From the NCBI GenBank assembly GCA_018896025.1, contig JAHIND010000006.1:153824-217823 (forward strand): 64,000 nt of DNA, in the 5' to 3' direction. The notes beneath the pieces were generated by a model. It did not search any database. It was not told the origin of the DNA and worked only from the letters and a program-made list of their open reading frames with translations. Below, in pieces: positions 35,764-45,832 of this stretch (its first letter is position 1; each line of letters opens with the position of its first letter). Source of the stretch: Pseudomonadota bacterium. Lineage in GTDB: Bacteria > Desulfobacterota > Desulfarculia > Desulfarculales > Desulfarculaceae. The position numbers and the translations under genes are program-made.

Positions 35764-38568
35764 ATGGAGACCTGGGTCGATAACGCCTGGATTATTTCCC
35801 TGATAAGCGCTTCCTTGTGCTTTACCGCAGCCATCCAGTTTTGGCGTTACCGCGATAGTTGGCAGGCAAAAAGCATACTGGTCATGACGCTTTCCCTCTT
35901 CCTGTGGGCGCTGGGCTATGGAATGGCCCTGAGGGTTGGCACCGGGGGAGCAAAGCTCTGGTGGTCCGGGGTTGAACTGACCGGCGTGGCCGCCATTCCC
36001 GCAGCCTTGGTCATGCTGGCCCTGAGCTATTCCAGGTGGGCCTCGCTGCTCACCCGCAAGGTGCTGCCCTGGATTTTCGTCCTACCGGCCATAACCGCGA
36101 TCCTGACCTGGACCAACCCCTATCACCACCTCATCTTCGGGCCCTTTGAAAGCGCCCAGGGCAGCGATGTGCTTCGGCCCGACTTCAGGATCGGCTTCTG
36201 GGCGCTGTATTTGGTCTATCCTTACCTGGTGTCCATCGTATGCGTGCTGAGCATGTTCATTTCGTTTTTCCGAAAAAAGGGACGGGAAAAGAAAGAACTG
36301 CTGTTTATCCTTCTGAGCTTTTCCCTGCCCACTCTGTTGGTGTTCTACTACCAAACTCATCTGATCACCCTGCACGTCCCCGACCCCACCAGCAGCTCTT
36401 TCGCCGTTGTCGCCATGTTTAACTTCTACGCCATATTCCGTTATCGCTCCCCCCAGACCTCCGCCATGGAGGCTTCGGACAAATCCACGGAGCTTAACTT
36501 CAAGGTGCACGTGGTGCGGGCCCTGACCATGGTATTGATCCCCACCCTCACCTATTTCATTGCCGCCAACCTCAGCGCCGGATGGATTTTCGCCGGCACC
36601 ATAAATATTTTATTTCTGTGCACCATAATTTTTTCCGCCGTTTTGATCGTCAATTCCAGCTCCGTCCAAACCATCGACCATTTGTTCAGGGCAGCCATGA
36701 TCGTTTTCGTGGGCCTGCTCTGGACCCTGTGCACCTATTTCCTGAGCTACGACATAAGCAGCGGCACCATCCTGTGGTCCCTGGCCATGCCCCTGGTGTG
36801 CATCCTGGCCTTCGGCTCCGGTTGGGGCCTGTTCCTTTCTTTGGTGTACCAGGCCATATCCGTGATGGTCAGCTTGCACATGGGAAACTTCGACACGGTC
36901 TATTTTTCCAGCTTCGGCATCCGCTACACCGTGGTCTATCTCATCCTGACCATAAGCCTGTTCTACATGGATAAGAAGCGCCTGGAGTTTCTCCGGCAAA
37001 CCACCAGCCAAAGGGACTCCCTGCTGGAGTCGGACCGGCGCTACCGCTGGGCCACGGAATCGGGCTCGGTGGGGGTGTGGGAGATGGACACCGCCGGACA
37101 CAACCTGCACATGGACCGGAACATCTTCAAGATGCTGGGCTCGCCCAACGGCTCCAAACTTTCCAGCTTGACCCAGTTGCTGGCGCTGTGCCCCGAGGCC
37201 CAGCGTCAGCAGGCGCGGCGCAACTGGCGGGCCCTCAGCCAAGGCAGCGTGGCACGAGCCTCATTTGAAATGCCCCTGTTGCACCGCGAGGGAGACGTGC
37301 GCTGGTTTTTGATTCGCGGCCAGATGCTGGAAGGCCTGGGCGAACACCAGGGCTCGGTCTACGGCACCATCACCGACATCACCGAACGCAAGCGGGCCGA
37401 AGAGGACAAGACCCGGCTGGAGACCCAGCTCCGCCACTCTCAGAAAATGGAGGCCGTAGGCACTCTAGCCGGCGGCATCGCCCACGAATTCAACAACCTG
37501 TTGGCGGCCATCATGGGCTATGCCGAGCTGGCCCAAGAGGACGCCCAGGGCCAGCCCGAGGTGCGGGAAAATCTGGACCAGATCGTGGCGGCCAGCCTCA
37601 GGGCCAAAGACCTCATCAGGCAATTGCTCACCTTCAGCCGCAAGGGAGTGCCCCAAGTCAGGCCCCTGGAGATCAACAACGAAATTCTCACCGGGCAAAA
37701 GATGCTCCAGAGGCTGCTCCCCCGCACGGTGGAGTTTGTCACCCATCTGGACCCGCAGCTGAAGATAGTCGAGGCCTCGGCCAGCCACATAAACCAGCTC
37801 TTGGTAAACCTGGTGAGCAACGCGGCCCACGCCATGCCCGATGGCGGCAGGCTGGATATCAGCACCACCAACGTCAGCGTGTCGGCAGTGCCCTGCCCCA
37901 CCTGCGGCGAGACCATGCAGGGCGAATACGTGCTCCTAAAGGTGAGCGATACCGGTCACGGCATGGACCAGGTCACCTTGCGCCGCATCCTGGAGCCCTT
38001 CTTCACCACCAAGGAGGTGGGCTCGGGCACCGGCCTGGGCCTGTCGGTGGTGCACGGCATCATCAGGGGCTACAAGGGCCACATAATTTGCGAGAGCCAA
38101 GAGGGGCGAGGCACCACCATCCAGGTGTACCTGCCCGCCTACCTGGGCGCAGCGCAACTGCCAGAGCTGGGCGAGGGCGACGACGGCCCCCTGCCCGGCG
38201 GCGATGAAACCATTCTTTTGGTGGACGACGAGGTGATGCTGCGCGAGATGGGAAAGCGCACCCTGGCCGAAGTGGGATACCGGGTGTTCACCGCTAAAAG
38301 CGGCGAGGCGGCCCTGGAGCTTTACGGCCAGCAGGCCGAACCCATCGACCTGGTGGTGCTGGATCTGGGCATGCCCGGCATGGGCGGCCAGAAGTGCCTG
38401 AGCGCCCTGCGAGGGCTGAACCCCGAGCTGAAGGTGATCATGCTCAGCGGCTACACCTCCGGCGACCACCGCAAAACGGCCTTGCAAGCCGGGGCGGCCG
38501 CCTTTTTGAGCAAGCCCACCCCCAAGGCCGAGTTGCTGCGCAGCGTGCGCGCGGTGCTGGACGCCTAG
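35764..38568 (+). CDS. Hybrid membrane histidine kinase with PAS and receiver domains
   Basis: A 934-residue kinase. An N-terminal seven-helix sensor region (about 1-230, HisK_N-like) is followed by a second membrane module of five to six helices (about 245-400). Then come a PAS domain (about 425-540), HisKA with GGIAHEFNNLLA (about H574), HATPase with LVNLVSNAAHAMPDGG and GSGTGLGLSVVHGI, and a C-terminal receiver (about 815-930; LLVDDE, LVVLDLGMPG, LSKPT). Two stacked membrane sensor modules are uncommon. No Shine-Dalgarno is obvious. The cue and downstream partner are unknown. Confidence 0.9.
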   Translation: METWVDNAWIISLISASLCFTAAIQFWRYRDSWQAKSILVMTLSLFLWALGYGMALRVGTGGAKLWWSGVELTGVAAIPAALVMLALSYSRWASLLTRKVLPWIFVLPAITAILTWTNPYHHLIFGPFESAQGSDVLRPDFRIGFWALYLVYPYLVSIVCVLSMFISFFRKKGREKKELLFILLSFSLPTLLVFYYQTHLITLHVPDPTSSSFAVVAMFNFYAIFRYRSPQTSAMEASDKSTELNFKVHVVRALTMVLIPTLTYFIAANLSAGWIFAGTINILFLCTIIFSAVLIVNSSSVQTIDHLFRAAMIVFVGLLWTLCTYFLSYDISSGTILWSLAMPLVCILAFGSGWGLFLSLVYQAISVMVSLHMGNFDTVYFSSFGIRYTVVYLILTISLFYMDKKRLEFLRQTTSQRDSLLESDRRYRWATESGSVGVWEMDTAGHNLHMDRNIFKMLGSPNGSKLSSLTQLLALCPEAQRQQARRNWRALSQGSVARASFEMPLLHREGDVRWFLIRGQMLEGLGEHQGSVYGTITDITERKRAEEDKTRLETQLRHSQKMEAVGTLAGGIAHEFNNLLAAIMGYAELAQEDAQGQPEVRENLDQIVAASLRAKDLIRQLLTFSRKGVPQVRPLEINNEILTGQKMLQRLLPRTVEFVTHLDPQLKIVEASASHINQLLVNLVSNAAHAMPDGGRLDISTTNVSVSAVPCPTCGETMQGEYVLLKVSDTGHGMDQVTLRRILEPFFTTKEVGSGTGLGLSVVHGIIRGYKGHIICESQEGRGTTIQVYLPAYLGAAQLPELGEGDDGPLPGGDETILLVDDEVMLREMGKRTLAEVGYRVFTAKSGEAALELYGQQAEPIDLVVLDLGMPGMGGQKCLSALRGLNPELKVIMLSGYTSGDHRKTALQAGAAAFLSKPTPKAELLRSVRAVLDA

Positions 38569-38978
38569 AGTATATCCGCGCCCTCGTAAACGTTGGCGAT
38601 GCAGCACAAGAAGCGCCCCACTTCGCTGCCGCTCACATTCTTCATGCCGTGGGGCTCCATGGAGGCGAGGTACACGCTGGTTCCCGGCCCGCACACCTGG
38701 GTGTCGGTCATTTCGTCGCTCTGGGCGTCGTAGCTGTAGCACTCGAAGGTGCCTTCCAGGATGTACATGGTCTGGTGATAGAAGTGGTTATGGATGGGAA
38801 TCTCGCCGCCGGGCTGGGCGGTGAAGAGCCTGAGGCCGTACTCCGGCGAGCCGTGCCCGTCGTCGCCGCACTTGGACAGCCAGCGCACGCTGATGCCCTT
38901 GACCTCATACATCTTGCCCCGATAGGGGAACTGCTCGATTTTAACGTCCTGGGCGTCCAGGGCTTTGATGGCTTGCAT
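38565..38978 (-). CDS. Cupin-domain protein
   Basis: A 137-residue cupin with motif 1 IPIHNHFYHQTMYILEGTFE (HNH...H...E) and motif 2 ASMEPHGMKN, a complete metal-binding set. The substrate is unknown. It overlaps the stop of the convergent hybrid kinase by 4 nt. It ends with two adjacent cysteines in FLCCIANVYEGADIL. No operon partner is visible apart from ftsH downstream (38-nt gap). Confidence 0.82.
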   Translation of the reverse strand: MQAIKALDAQDVKIEQFPYRGKMYEVKGISVRWLSKCGDDGHGSPEYGLRLFTAQPGGEIPIHNHFYHQTMYILEGTFECYSYDAQSDEMTDTQVCGPGTSVYLASMEPHGMKNVSGSEVGRFLCCIANVYEGADIL

Positions 38979-39016
38979 GGCGGCAGATCACTCCAAGTTG
39001 GTCATTAAATTTCCGG

Positions 39017-40888
39017 TTACGCCTCTTGCTCAGGGGCCGGCTCCAGGGCGGAATCGGCCTCTGGCGGGGGCGCGGGCACATCGCCCTTGGCCTCGGCTTT
39101 GATAAACTCATCGAATTCCTTGCCCTCGATCACCTCCGCGGTGAGCAGGCGCTGAGCGATGGTCTCCAGAAGATCACGGTGCTTGGTGAGTAGATCCTCC
39201 ACCCGCTGCTCGTGACCCTCCATGAAGCGCCTGATCTCATCGTCCAGGGCGGCGGCGGTGGCCTCGGAGTATTCCGCCGAGGCCGGGGCAAAGGCCGAGT
39301 CCTGGGGGATGAACACCGGTTGATTGCGGCGGCTGTAAGTGACCGGGCCCAGGGTGGTGCCCATGCCGTATTGGGTGAGCATGGCCCGCACCAAGTCCGT
39401 GGCCCGTTGCAGGTCGTTGGCCGCGCCGGTGGAGCCCTCGCCGAAGATGATCTGTTCAGCCACCCGGCCTCCCAGCATCACCTCCACCTTGCCTTCCAGC
39501 TCGCTGGTGCTCATCAAATAGCGGTCCTCGGTGGGGCGCTGCTCGGTGTATCCCAGGGCGGCGATGCCCCTGGGAATGATGGATATTTTGTGCACCTTGT
39601 CGGCCTTGGGGGTGAAGGCGGCCACCAGGGCGTGGCCGGTCTCGTGGTAGGCCACCCGCTTTTTCTCTTCCGCGTTGATCACCCGGTTCTTCTTCTCCAG
39701 GCCGCCCACGATGCGGTCCACGGCCTCGTCCAGGTCGGCCATGGTCACATCGTCGCGGTTGGCCCGCGCGGCCAACAGAGCGCCCTCATTGAGGATGTTC
39801 TCCAAGTCGGCCCCGGAGAGCCCCGGCGTACGCTGGGCCAAGGCCCTGAGGTTCACGTCCTTGTTCAATACGATGCGCTTGGCGTGCACCTCCAGGATGG
39901 CCAGGCGGCCGTTGAGGTCGGGCTTGTCCACCAGGACCTGACGGTCGAAGCGCCCGGCCCGGAGCAGGGCCGCGTCCAATATCTCGGGCCGGTTGGTGGC
40001 GGCCATGATGATGACCCCCACCCTGGGGTCGAAGCCGTCCATCTCCACCAGAAGCTGCTGCAAGGTCTGTTCGCGCTCGTCATGGCCGCCCATGGAGCTC
40101 ATGCCCCGGGCCTTGCCCAGGGCGTCAAGCTCGTCGATGAACACGATGCAGGGAGCCTTCTCCCGAGCCTGCTTGAACAGGTCGCGCACCCGGGCCGCGC
40201 CCATGCCCACGAACAGTTCCACGAACTCCGAACCGCTGATCGAGAAAAAGGCCACACCGGCCTCTCCGGCCACGGCCCGCGACAGCAAGGTCTTGCCGGT
40301 GCCCGGAGGGCCCACCAACAGCACGCCCTTGGGCATGCGCCCGCCCAGGCGGCTGAACTTTTCCGGGGTGCGCAAAAACTGGACTATCTCCTCCAACTCC
40401 CCCTTGGCTTCGTCCACCCCGGCCACGTCGTCAAAGCGGGTGGGTATGTCCTCTTCGGCGAAGATCTTGGCCTTGTTGCCCGCGAAGTTCATGACGCCCT
40501 GGCCCGGACCCATGCGCTTCATCATGAAGTACCACACCCCCATAAACAGGAGAATGGGCACCATCCAGGAAAACAGGGAGCGCAAAAAAGTGGACTCAAT
40601 CTCGCCGCGGAACTCCACCTCGTGCCCCTGTAGCTCTTTGGCCAGATCAGGCGAAACCCGCACCGTGGTGAAGTTTATTTCGCTGCCCTTTTCGTCGAGC
40701 ATCTTGCCGGTGATGCGGTCCTTGCCGATGGCTATTTCCTTGACCTTGTCGGCGCGCACCTGTTCCAGAAATTTGCTGTAGGGAACCTGCTTGGGACTGA
40801 TCTGGCTGGAGATGACGTTGTTGAGAATCAGCACGAACCAGATGCCCAGCAGCACGTACCAGATCGAAAATTTATGATGCTTTTCCAA
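39017..40888 (-). CDS. ftsH: ATP-dependent zinc metalloprotease FtsH
   Basis: A 623-residue membrane AAA+ protease. Two membrane helices (about 8-26 and 100-120) flank a periplasmic segment. Walker A is GPPGTGKT (about 199), the second region of homology is present, and the zinc site is HETGH (about 416). It degrades misfolded membrane proteins and short-lived regulators. It uses a TTG start at 40888. A sigma-70-like promoter lies at 40981-41009. Length and motifs are normal. Confidence 0.95.
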   Translation of the reverse strand: MEKHHKFSIWYVLLGIWFVLILNNVISSQISPKQVPYSKFLEQVRADKVKEIAIGKDRITGKMLDEKGSEINFTTVRVSPDLAKELQGHEVEFRGEIESTFLRSLFSWMVPILLFMGVWYFMMKRMGPGQGVMNFAGNKAKIFAEEDIPTRFDDVAGVDEAKGELEEIVQFLRTPEKFSRLGGRMPKGVLLVGPPGTGKTLLSRAVAGEAGVAFFSISGSEFVELFVGMGAARVRDLFKQAREKAPCIVFIDELDALGKARGMSSMGGHDEREQTLQQLLVEMDGFDPRVGVIIMAATNRPEILDAALLRAGRFDRQVLVDKPDLNGRLAILEVHAKRIVLNKDVNLRALAQRTPGLSGADLENILNEGALLAARANRDDVTMADLDEAVDRIVGGLEKKNRVINAEEKKRVAYHETGHALVAAFTPKADKVHKISIIPRGIAALGYTEQRPTEDRYLMSTSELEGKVEVMLGGRVAEQIIFGEGSTGAANDLQRATDLVRAMLTQYGMGTTLGPVTYSRRNQPVFIPQDSAFAPASAEYSEATAAALDDEIRRFMEGHEQRVEDLLTKHRDLLETIAQRLLTAEVIEGKEFDEFIKAEAKGDVPAPPPEADSALEPAPEQEA

Positions 40889-40980
40889 GCCAAACCGTCC
40901 CTTTTCCCGGCCGAGGCTTTCACCTCTGGGCCACCCACCCAGGGTCCTGCCGGGGCAATGGTTAACAACTATTTGTTATC

Positions 40981-41009
40981 AGGTTACTATCAGGATGAAA
41001 CTCGGTCAA
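40981..41009 (-). promoter_or_regulatory. Candidate promoter of ftsH
   Basis: On the minus strand TTGACC (41009-41004) and TAACCT (40986-40981) are 17 nt apart. The predicted start is near 40974. Confidence 0.45.
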
Positions 41010-41023
41010 TAGCCGCACCAGGC

Positions 41024-42214
41024 TCAGGCGCGGCTTCCCCAGGCGGCGTAGATGGGGTCCGAGCTGGGATACTCGCCGTAGTGTCGGTCGTCCTCGGGCC
41101 GGGGCCAGCCCTTTTGGCTCAGGCTACCCAGGTCTTTGAAGGCCCCACTCTCCATGAAATAGTCCAGCACCAGGCCCAGCTTCTCGAAGTCGTGAAGTTC
41201 CTTCCACAGATGCACCGCCTTGGGCGGGAAGAACCGGTTGGAAAAGGCCACGGCCAAGACCCCACCGGGCCGGAGCACCCTGGCCGCCTCCAGGAAAACC
41301 TCCCGTGGCTGGGTGAGGTACTCCACGCTCACCGTGCAGATCACCGCATCAAAGGACTCGTCCTCAAAAGGCAGCACGGGCTCCTGGTTGAGGTCGTGCA
41401 CCAAGGCTTTGCCCACCTGGGGGTTGGCCTCCATCTCCGCCCGGTTCAGGCCCAGGCCCTTCACCTCGGCCGCCTCCAACCGGGGCGGCAGATGGCTCTG
41501 ATAGCTGCTCATCAGGTCCAGCACCCGTGAGCCGGGCGATATCAGCCCGCCGTAGAGCGCGGCCACATTGGCGCCGGCCTGGGAGTCCAGATGCCCCACC
41601 AGGCGGGGATGGTCGTAGAATACCGCGTCCGGCACCTCGTCGTCGCGCAGCAGGGCGTCGCCGCCCAAAAAATCCGTGGGCTTGCCCCCGGCCATGGCCT
41701 GCATGCCCGGACCGGCGCAGAGGCGGGCCATCCAGTCCACCCCCTGACCGGTGGTCTTGTCCGGCGGCAGCTCGGCCTGCTCCACGGTCACCTTAAGCTT
41801 CAGTTTGCGGCCCGCCAGGGGATGGTTGAGATCGGCGGACAGGCCGTGGCGCTCGACGGCCAGGCAGCGGAAGGGCTCGTTGCTGTTGGGAGACACCCCA
41901 GGCACCCCGGTGAGCAGGTAGCGGGGGTAAAAGCGCCCCAAGCGGGGATAGGACTCCCCACCCGCGAACTGATCCAGGGGCACCGTGCGCACCAGGTCCG
42001 TGGAGCGGTCCGGCACCGACTCGGCGGTGCTCAACTCCAGCTCCACGCTCTGGCCGTCCTCCAGGCCCTTGAGCGCGTCCAACAGGCGCGGCGGCAGCAT
42101 GTCTCCCCACAGATCGGCCGGAGCGTACATCAGCTCCCGGTGGGCCGCCTCGGGGCTTTGCCAGGTCATCTCCAAGACCAGTCCGGCCGCTCCCCTGGGG
42201 TCCACCCCACTCAC
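41024..42214 (-). CDS. SlyD-like FKBP domain fused to a SAM-dependent methyltransferase
   Basis: A 396-residue fusion. The N-terminal half (about 10-165) resembles a SlyD-type FKBP peptidyl-prolyl isomerase; DLNHPLAGRKLKLKVTVEQA (about 128-147) is the flap-return signature of SlyD. The C-terminal half (about 200-395) is a class I methyltransferase with SRVLDLMSS (motif I, about 233), EVKGLGLNRAEME, FDAVICTVSVEYL and VLRPGGVLAVAFSNR. The methylation target is unknown; the isomerase part could present a proline-containing or folding substrate. It starts with GTG, overlapping the yceI stop (GTGA). Confidence 0.82.
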   Translation of the reverse strand: MSGVDPRGAAGLVLEMTWQSPEAAHRELMYAPADLWGDMLPPRLLDALKGLEDGQSVELELSTAESVPDRSTDLVRTVPLDQFAGGESYPRLGRFYPRYLLTGVPGVSPNSNEPFRCLAVERHGLSADLNHPLAGRKLKLKVTVEQAELPPDKTTGQGVDWMARLCAGPGMQAMAGGKPTDFLGGDALLRDDEVPDAVFYDHPRLVGHLDSQAGANVAALYGGLISPGSRVLDLMSSYQSHLPPRLEAAEVKGLGLNRAEMEANPQVGKALVHDLNQEPVLPFEDESFDAVICTVSVEYLTQPREVFLEAARVLRPGGVLAVAFSNRFFPPKAVHLWKELHDFEKLGLVLDYFMESGAFKDLGSLSQKGWPRPEDDRHYGEYPSSDPIYAAWGSRA

Positions 42215-42804
42215 TTGCCCCTCACCAGCTCCAAGTGGATGTACAGATCCACCTTGTTGCCCACCACGCCCATTTGATAGTACTTGCCGCTGCCCACGTG
42301 GTAGTCCAGGCGCTCGATGGCAAAGCCGCCCTTAAAGCCCGTGAGCATCTGGTCCTTGTTCATGGGGTTGGGCTTGGCGCCCAGGTAGGTGAAGGCGATC
42401 TCCACCGGCCGGGTGACGTCCTTCATGGTCAGGCGCCCTTTGACCGCGTATTCATTGTCGCCGCGCTTGGTGAAGCTTTCGCTGACAAAGCGAATCACCG
42501 GGTACTTGGCCACGTCGAAGAAGTCGGCGGTTTTTAGGTGCTTGTCCCTGGCGGCCACTCCGGTGTCGATGCTGGCCACCTGGATGGTCATGTCCACCTT
42601 GCTGCCCGCGAGGTCGTCGGGGCTGAAATTGATCTTGCCGTCGAATTTGTGGAACTGGCCCATCACCGGGGCGAAGATGTGCTTTATGGTGAAGATCACC
42701 TGGCAGTGCGGCGGGTCGAAGCTCCACTGGGGCGCGGCGGCCATGGCCGGAAGGGACAGTCCCAATACCAGGGCCAGGGCGATGATCAGGCGGATGGTTT
42801 TCAT
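42211..42804 (-). CDS. YceI-family periplasmic lipid-binding-like protein
   Basis: A 197-residue exported protein with a signal peptide (LALVLGLSLPAMAA-AP) and the YceI lipocalin-like beta-barrel (FDPPHCQVIFTIKH, SIDTGVAARDKHLKTADFFDVAKYP). The family binds polyprenoid-type lipids. GAGG lies 4 nt before the ATG at 42804. It is translationally coupled to the SlyD-methyltransferase gene. The physiological ligand is unknown. Confidence 0.9.
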   Translation of the reverse strand: MKTIRLIIALALVLGLSLPAMAAAPQWSFDPPHCQVIFTIKHIFAPVMGQFHKFDGKINFSPDDLAGSKVDMTIQVASIDTGVAARDKHLKTADFFDVAKYPVIRFVSESFTKRGDNEYAVKGRLTMKDVTRPVEIAFTYLGAKPNPMNKDQMLTGFKGGFAIERLDYHVGSGKYYQMGVVGNKVDLYIHLELVRGK

Positions 42805-42882
42805 ACTGCCTCTCAGTGTGCGTTTTGGCCTATGCCTAAAAGTATGAGGCCTGAGGCCGTCCAAAATCCAGGGCGCAAGGAA

Positions 42883-44220
42883 TCAACCGGCCACGGCCCG
42901 CACCATGAAGAAGCAATCCCGGTCGGCCCGGCCCACGTAGCCCCCGTCCAGGCTCACGTACCAGGCGGCCAGGGGGGTGGCCCAGTCGGCGGACCACAGG
43001 CGCTGGGCCAGATGGTCCAGCAAGGCCGGGCCGCAAAAGCCGTCCGGCCCCTGGGGCAACTCCAGCAGGGAGATCAGCTCCGGCGCGGTGGGCAGGCGCC
43101 AATCGCCCCGCCCGCCCAGGCGGCGCAGGTTCAGGGCCCGCACGTAGGCCGGAGCCTGGTCCCAAGTCAGGGGCTGGGGCGAGCAGCCGCGCTGCCAGAG
43201 CAGGCCGGTGTCCAGGTCCCGGGCCACGCCGGGCTCCTCCTCGCGCAAGCGCCGCGGGGGCCAGGCCTGGGGCCGCATGAGCTCGTCCAGGCCCAGCGCT
43301 CGGCGCGCCTCGGCCAGGCGGACGCGCTGGGGTTCGCTGCGGCGGACCGCGACGCCCCCCACCGGGGCCTGGGTCGCGGCCGGGTCCGGCCAGGCGGCGC
43401 AAACCGCCTCGCGCCTCTGCTCCCACTCATCAGCCAAGACCTCCAGGGCCTGGGCCATTTTCTGGGCCGAGGCAAAGCGCTTCTGTGGGTCGGGAGCCAT
43501 GGCCCGGCTGAAAAAGCCGTCCCAGGCTGCGTCGGCCAGGGCAGCCAGGGACGAGGCCGCCGGGCCACCCTCCTCGGGCAGCGTCCCGGTGAGCAAGCGG
43601 AACAGACTCACCCCCATGGAGTAGAGGTCGGCCTTGGGGCCCGCGCTCAGGGGATCGTTCTCCTGCTCCGGCGCGGCGTAGGCCGGTGAGCCCAGCACCA
43701 GGTTGGCCGGTCCGGCCAGGCTCTCGCCCCGGCGGTGGCTCAGTCCCAAGTCGCCCAGGCGCACCCAGCCCTCGTCACCCAGCATGAGGTTGGACGGCTT
43801 GAGGTCGCCGTGCACCAGCCCGGCCTGGTGCAGGGCCTCCAGGGCAGCCAGGCTCTCCCGGCCATAGGCGACTACCTGCTCCAGGCCCAGGGCCCGGCTG
43901 GGCTCTTCCAGGCGCGGCCCCTCGCCAACCATCTCGGCCAGGTTCAGGCAGAGGTGCTCCATGAGGTAATAGGCGGGCTGGTCCTCGTGTACGGCCAGCA
44001 CCCGCACCAGGTTGGGGTGCTTTAGCCCGGCCAAGCGGTGGGCCTCGTCCAAAAAGCGGGTCAGCAATTCGGCGCGGCCCTGCAGGGCCTCCAATTCCGT
44101 GCGGGGATCGAACAGCTTCAGGGCCCGCACCGGGCCATATTCCCGGCGCACCTTATACACCCGGGAGGTACCTCCCCGGCCCAGCAGCCCCAGCACCTGG
44201 TATCCGTCGATGAATTTCAT
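42883..44220 (-). CDS. Ser/Thr protein kinase with C-terminal DUF1566 (Lcl_C) domain
   Basis: A 445-residue Hanks-type kinase without a membrane helix. The glycine loop LGRGGTSRVYKV, catalytic Lys (K35), HGDLKPSNLM (in place of HRDLKxxN) and LGDLGLS (in place of DFG) are seen, so activity is plausible. After a linker, residues about 330-445 form a Lcl_C/DUF1566 domain (DLDTGLLWQR, LGGRGDWRLPTAPELISLLE, RLWSADW). DUF1566 is often a carbohydrate- or surface-linked module. It is the last gene of a tight operon with phosphoesterase, GT9 and oxidoreductase genes. Confidence 0.86.
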   Translation of the reverse strand: MKFIDGYQVLGLLGRGGTSRVYKVRREYGPVRALKLFDPRTELEALQGRAELLTRFLDEAHRLAGLKHPNLVRVLAVHEDQPAYYLMEHLCLNLAEMVGEGPRLEEPSRALGLEQVVAYGRESLAALEALHQAGLVHGDLKPSNLMLGDEGWVRLGDLGLSHRRGESLAGPANLVLGSPAYAAPEQENDPLSAGPKADLYSMGVSLFRLLTGTLPEEGGPAASSLAALADAAWDGFFSRAMAPDPQKRFASAQKMAQALEVLADEWEQRREAVCAAWPDPAATQAPVGGVAVRRSEPQRVRLAEARRALGLDELMRPQAWPPRRLREEEPGVARDLDTGLLWQRGCSPQPLTWDQAPAYVRALNLRRLGGRGDWRLPTAPELISLLELPQGPDGFCGPALLDHLAQRLWSADWATPLAAWYVSLDGGYVGRADRDCFFMVRAVAG

Positions 44221-44228
44221 GCTCAGGC

Positions 44229-44957
44229 CTACAGCAAACGGTCCGCGTTGAAATCGGGCAGGCCCAGGCGGCGTATCTTGTCCACCGTGGCCTGTATGTC
44301 GTACTTCACGTAGCGCACTTCCAAAGAGCCCGCCTCGTGGTCCACGATTACATACTTTGCCCGGTTGTCCCCGTCCCGTGGCTGGCCCACCGCGCCCACG
44401 TTGATCAGATAGCGGTCGCCGGGTTTCAACTCGTGCATGCCTTGGCTCAGGGTCAGGCGCTCCAGGCCGCCGGCGGCGGGCAGATGGGCCATGGCCAGTT
44501 CGTGGCTGTGACCCACCAGGCACAGGGGCTCGTCGATCAAGCCCATGCGCCTGATTATCTCTTCCCGGTTCAGCTCGAAGTAATAGGTGCGCGGCGAATC
44601 CGGCGGCGCGCCGTGCACCAGGCGGCAGGAGCCCAGCACCAGAAAGACGGGCAACTCGGCCAGCCAGTCCAGGGACTCCTGGCTTAGCAGGCCCATGTTC
44701 TGCTCCAGGGAGCGGCGGGCGGTGGGGTTGAACCAGGCCAGCTCGGACCGCTTGCTCATGCCCAGCTCGTGGTTGCCCATCACGCTGGGCAGGCCCAGCT
44801 CCCTGGTCAGCTCCACGCAGGCCTCGGGGTCCGGGCCGTAGCCCACGATGTCCCCCAACAGGGCGATCTTCTCCGCCCCGGCCTGGTCCACGTCGGCCAG
44901 AACCGCCGTGTAGGCCTCCAGGTTGCCGTGAATATCGCTGAGAACCGCCAATCGCAT
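44229..44957 (-). CDS. Metallophosphoesterase family protein
   Basis: A 242-residue calcineurin-like phosphoesterase. The metal site is visible as LSDIHGN, LLGDIVGYGPDP, GNHE and GHSHE. Relatives act on phosphodiesters, and a kinase gene lies 8 nt downstream, so it could reverse or limit the kinase's effect; a PPP-like protein phosphatase role is only an inference. It lies 2 nt after the GT9 gene in the same operon. Confidence 0.88.
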   Translation of the reverse strand: MRLAVLSDIHGNLEAYTAVLADVDQAGAEKIALLGDIVGYGPDPEACVELTRELGLPSVMGNHELGMSKRSELAWFNPTARRSLEQNMGLLSQESLDWLAELPVFLVLGSCRLVHGAPPDSPRTYYFELNREEIIRRMGLIDEPLCLVGHSHELAMAHLPAAGGLERLTLSQGMHELKPGDRYLINVGAVGQPRDGDNRAKYVIVDHEAGSLEVRYVKYDIQATVDKIRRLGLPDFNADRLL

Positions 44958-44959
44958 AA

Positions 44960-45832
44960 TTATAAATTTAGCACAGCGCCGGGCGCGGGCGGGGACAGAT
45001 CAGCGAAGCGTGCCTCGGTGACTCCCAGGACCCTAGCCCGCGGCCCCAGGGGGGACCACAAGCGGGGGTCGCTGGCCTGAAACACGGCCAGGCAGGGCGC
45101 ACCCAGGGCGGCGGCCAGATGGCTCACCCCGGAGTCCGCGCCCACATACAGGGACGAGCCCAGCAGGTTGCTGGCCAGCTCGGCCATGGGCGCATCGGCC
45201 AGGATGCGGTGCGGTAGGCCTTGCAGGGCCTGGGCCTGGGCCTCCCGGTAGGCGGCATCCTCGGCCGGGCCCAGCACCAGGGTTAGCGACCTGTGCTCCG
45301 GCTCCAGTCGGCGGGCCAAGTAGGCGGTCATATCCGGCGTCAGGCGCTTGGCCTTGCCCCCGCTGCCCGGCGCCAGGAAGGCCCCGGTGGACTCGGACGG
45401 GGGCTGGACCAGGGGAATCAGTGGACGGGACGCCCCGGCCAGGCCCAGGCACTCCAGTTGCTCCACCTGCCAACGCCCCACCAGCTGAAAGCGGCCCTGG
45501 GGCGGTCGGGTGGTCACCGCGTGCACCTGGGGGATGGCGGCGGCCAAATTGCGTAGCAGGACCTCGTCCGGCGCGGCGGCGAACACCACCGCCCGGCCGA
45601 AGCCGCCCAGCCAGGTTTGCAGGGAGGGGTCCAGCTCCGAGGCGAACAGGGAGACGAAGCGGGCCGCCTCGCGCTCGTGCACCTGCCCAGGGGGCAGAAC
45701 AAGGCGGCCCCACTCTCCCCTGCCCCACAGGTGCAGCGGCCCCAAGGCGGCCAGCCGCTCCAGGGCGGGCCAGGAGAGCACGAAGTCGCCCAGGGCCCCC
45801 AAATGCAGGGCCAGGGTGGAGTCCTCGGCCAT
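44960..45832 (-). CDS. Glycosyltransferase family 9 (heptosyltransferase-like)
   Basis: A 290-residue GT9 protein with LGALGDFVLSWPAL at the N terminus, FLAPGSGGKAKR and GADSGVSHLAAALGAPC. GT9 members add heptose to lipid A core. It starts directly after the upstream oxidoreductase stop (adjacent codons) and sits 2 nt before the phosphoesterase gene. The exact sugar and acceptor are unknown. Confidence 0.87.
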   Translation of the reverse strand: MAEDSTLALHLGALGDFVLSWPALERLAALGPLHLWGRGEWGRLVLPPGQVHEREAARFVSLFASELDPSLQTWLGGFGRAVVFAAAPDEVLLRNLAAAIPQVHAVTTRPPQGRFQLVGRWQVEQLECLGLAGASRPLIPLVQPPSESTGAFLAPGSGGKAKRLTPDMTAYLARRLEPEHRSLTLVLGPAEDAAYREAQAQALQGLPHRILADAPMAELASNLLGSSLYVGADSGVSHLAAALGAPCLAVFQASDPRLWSPLGPRARVLGVTEARFADLSPPAPGAVLNL

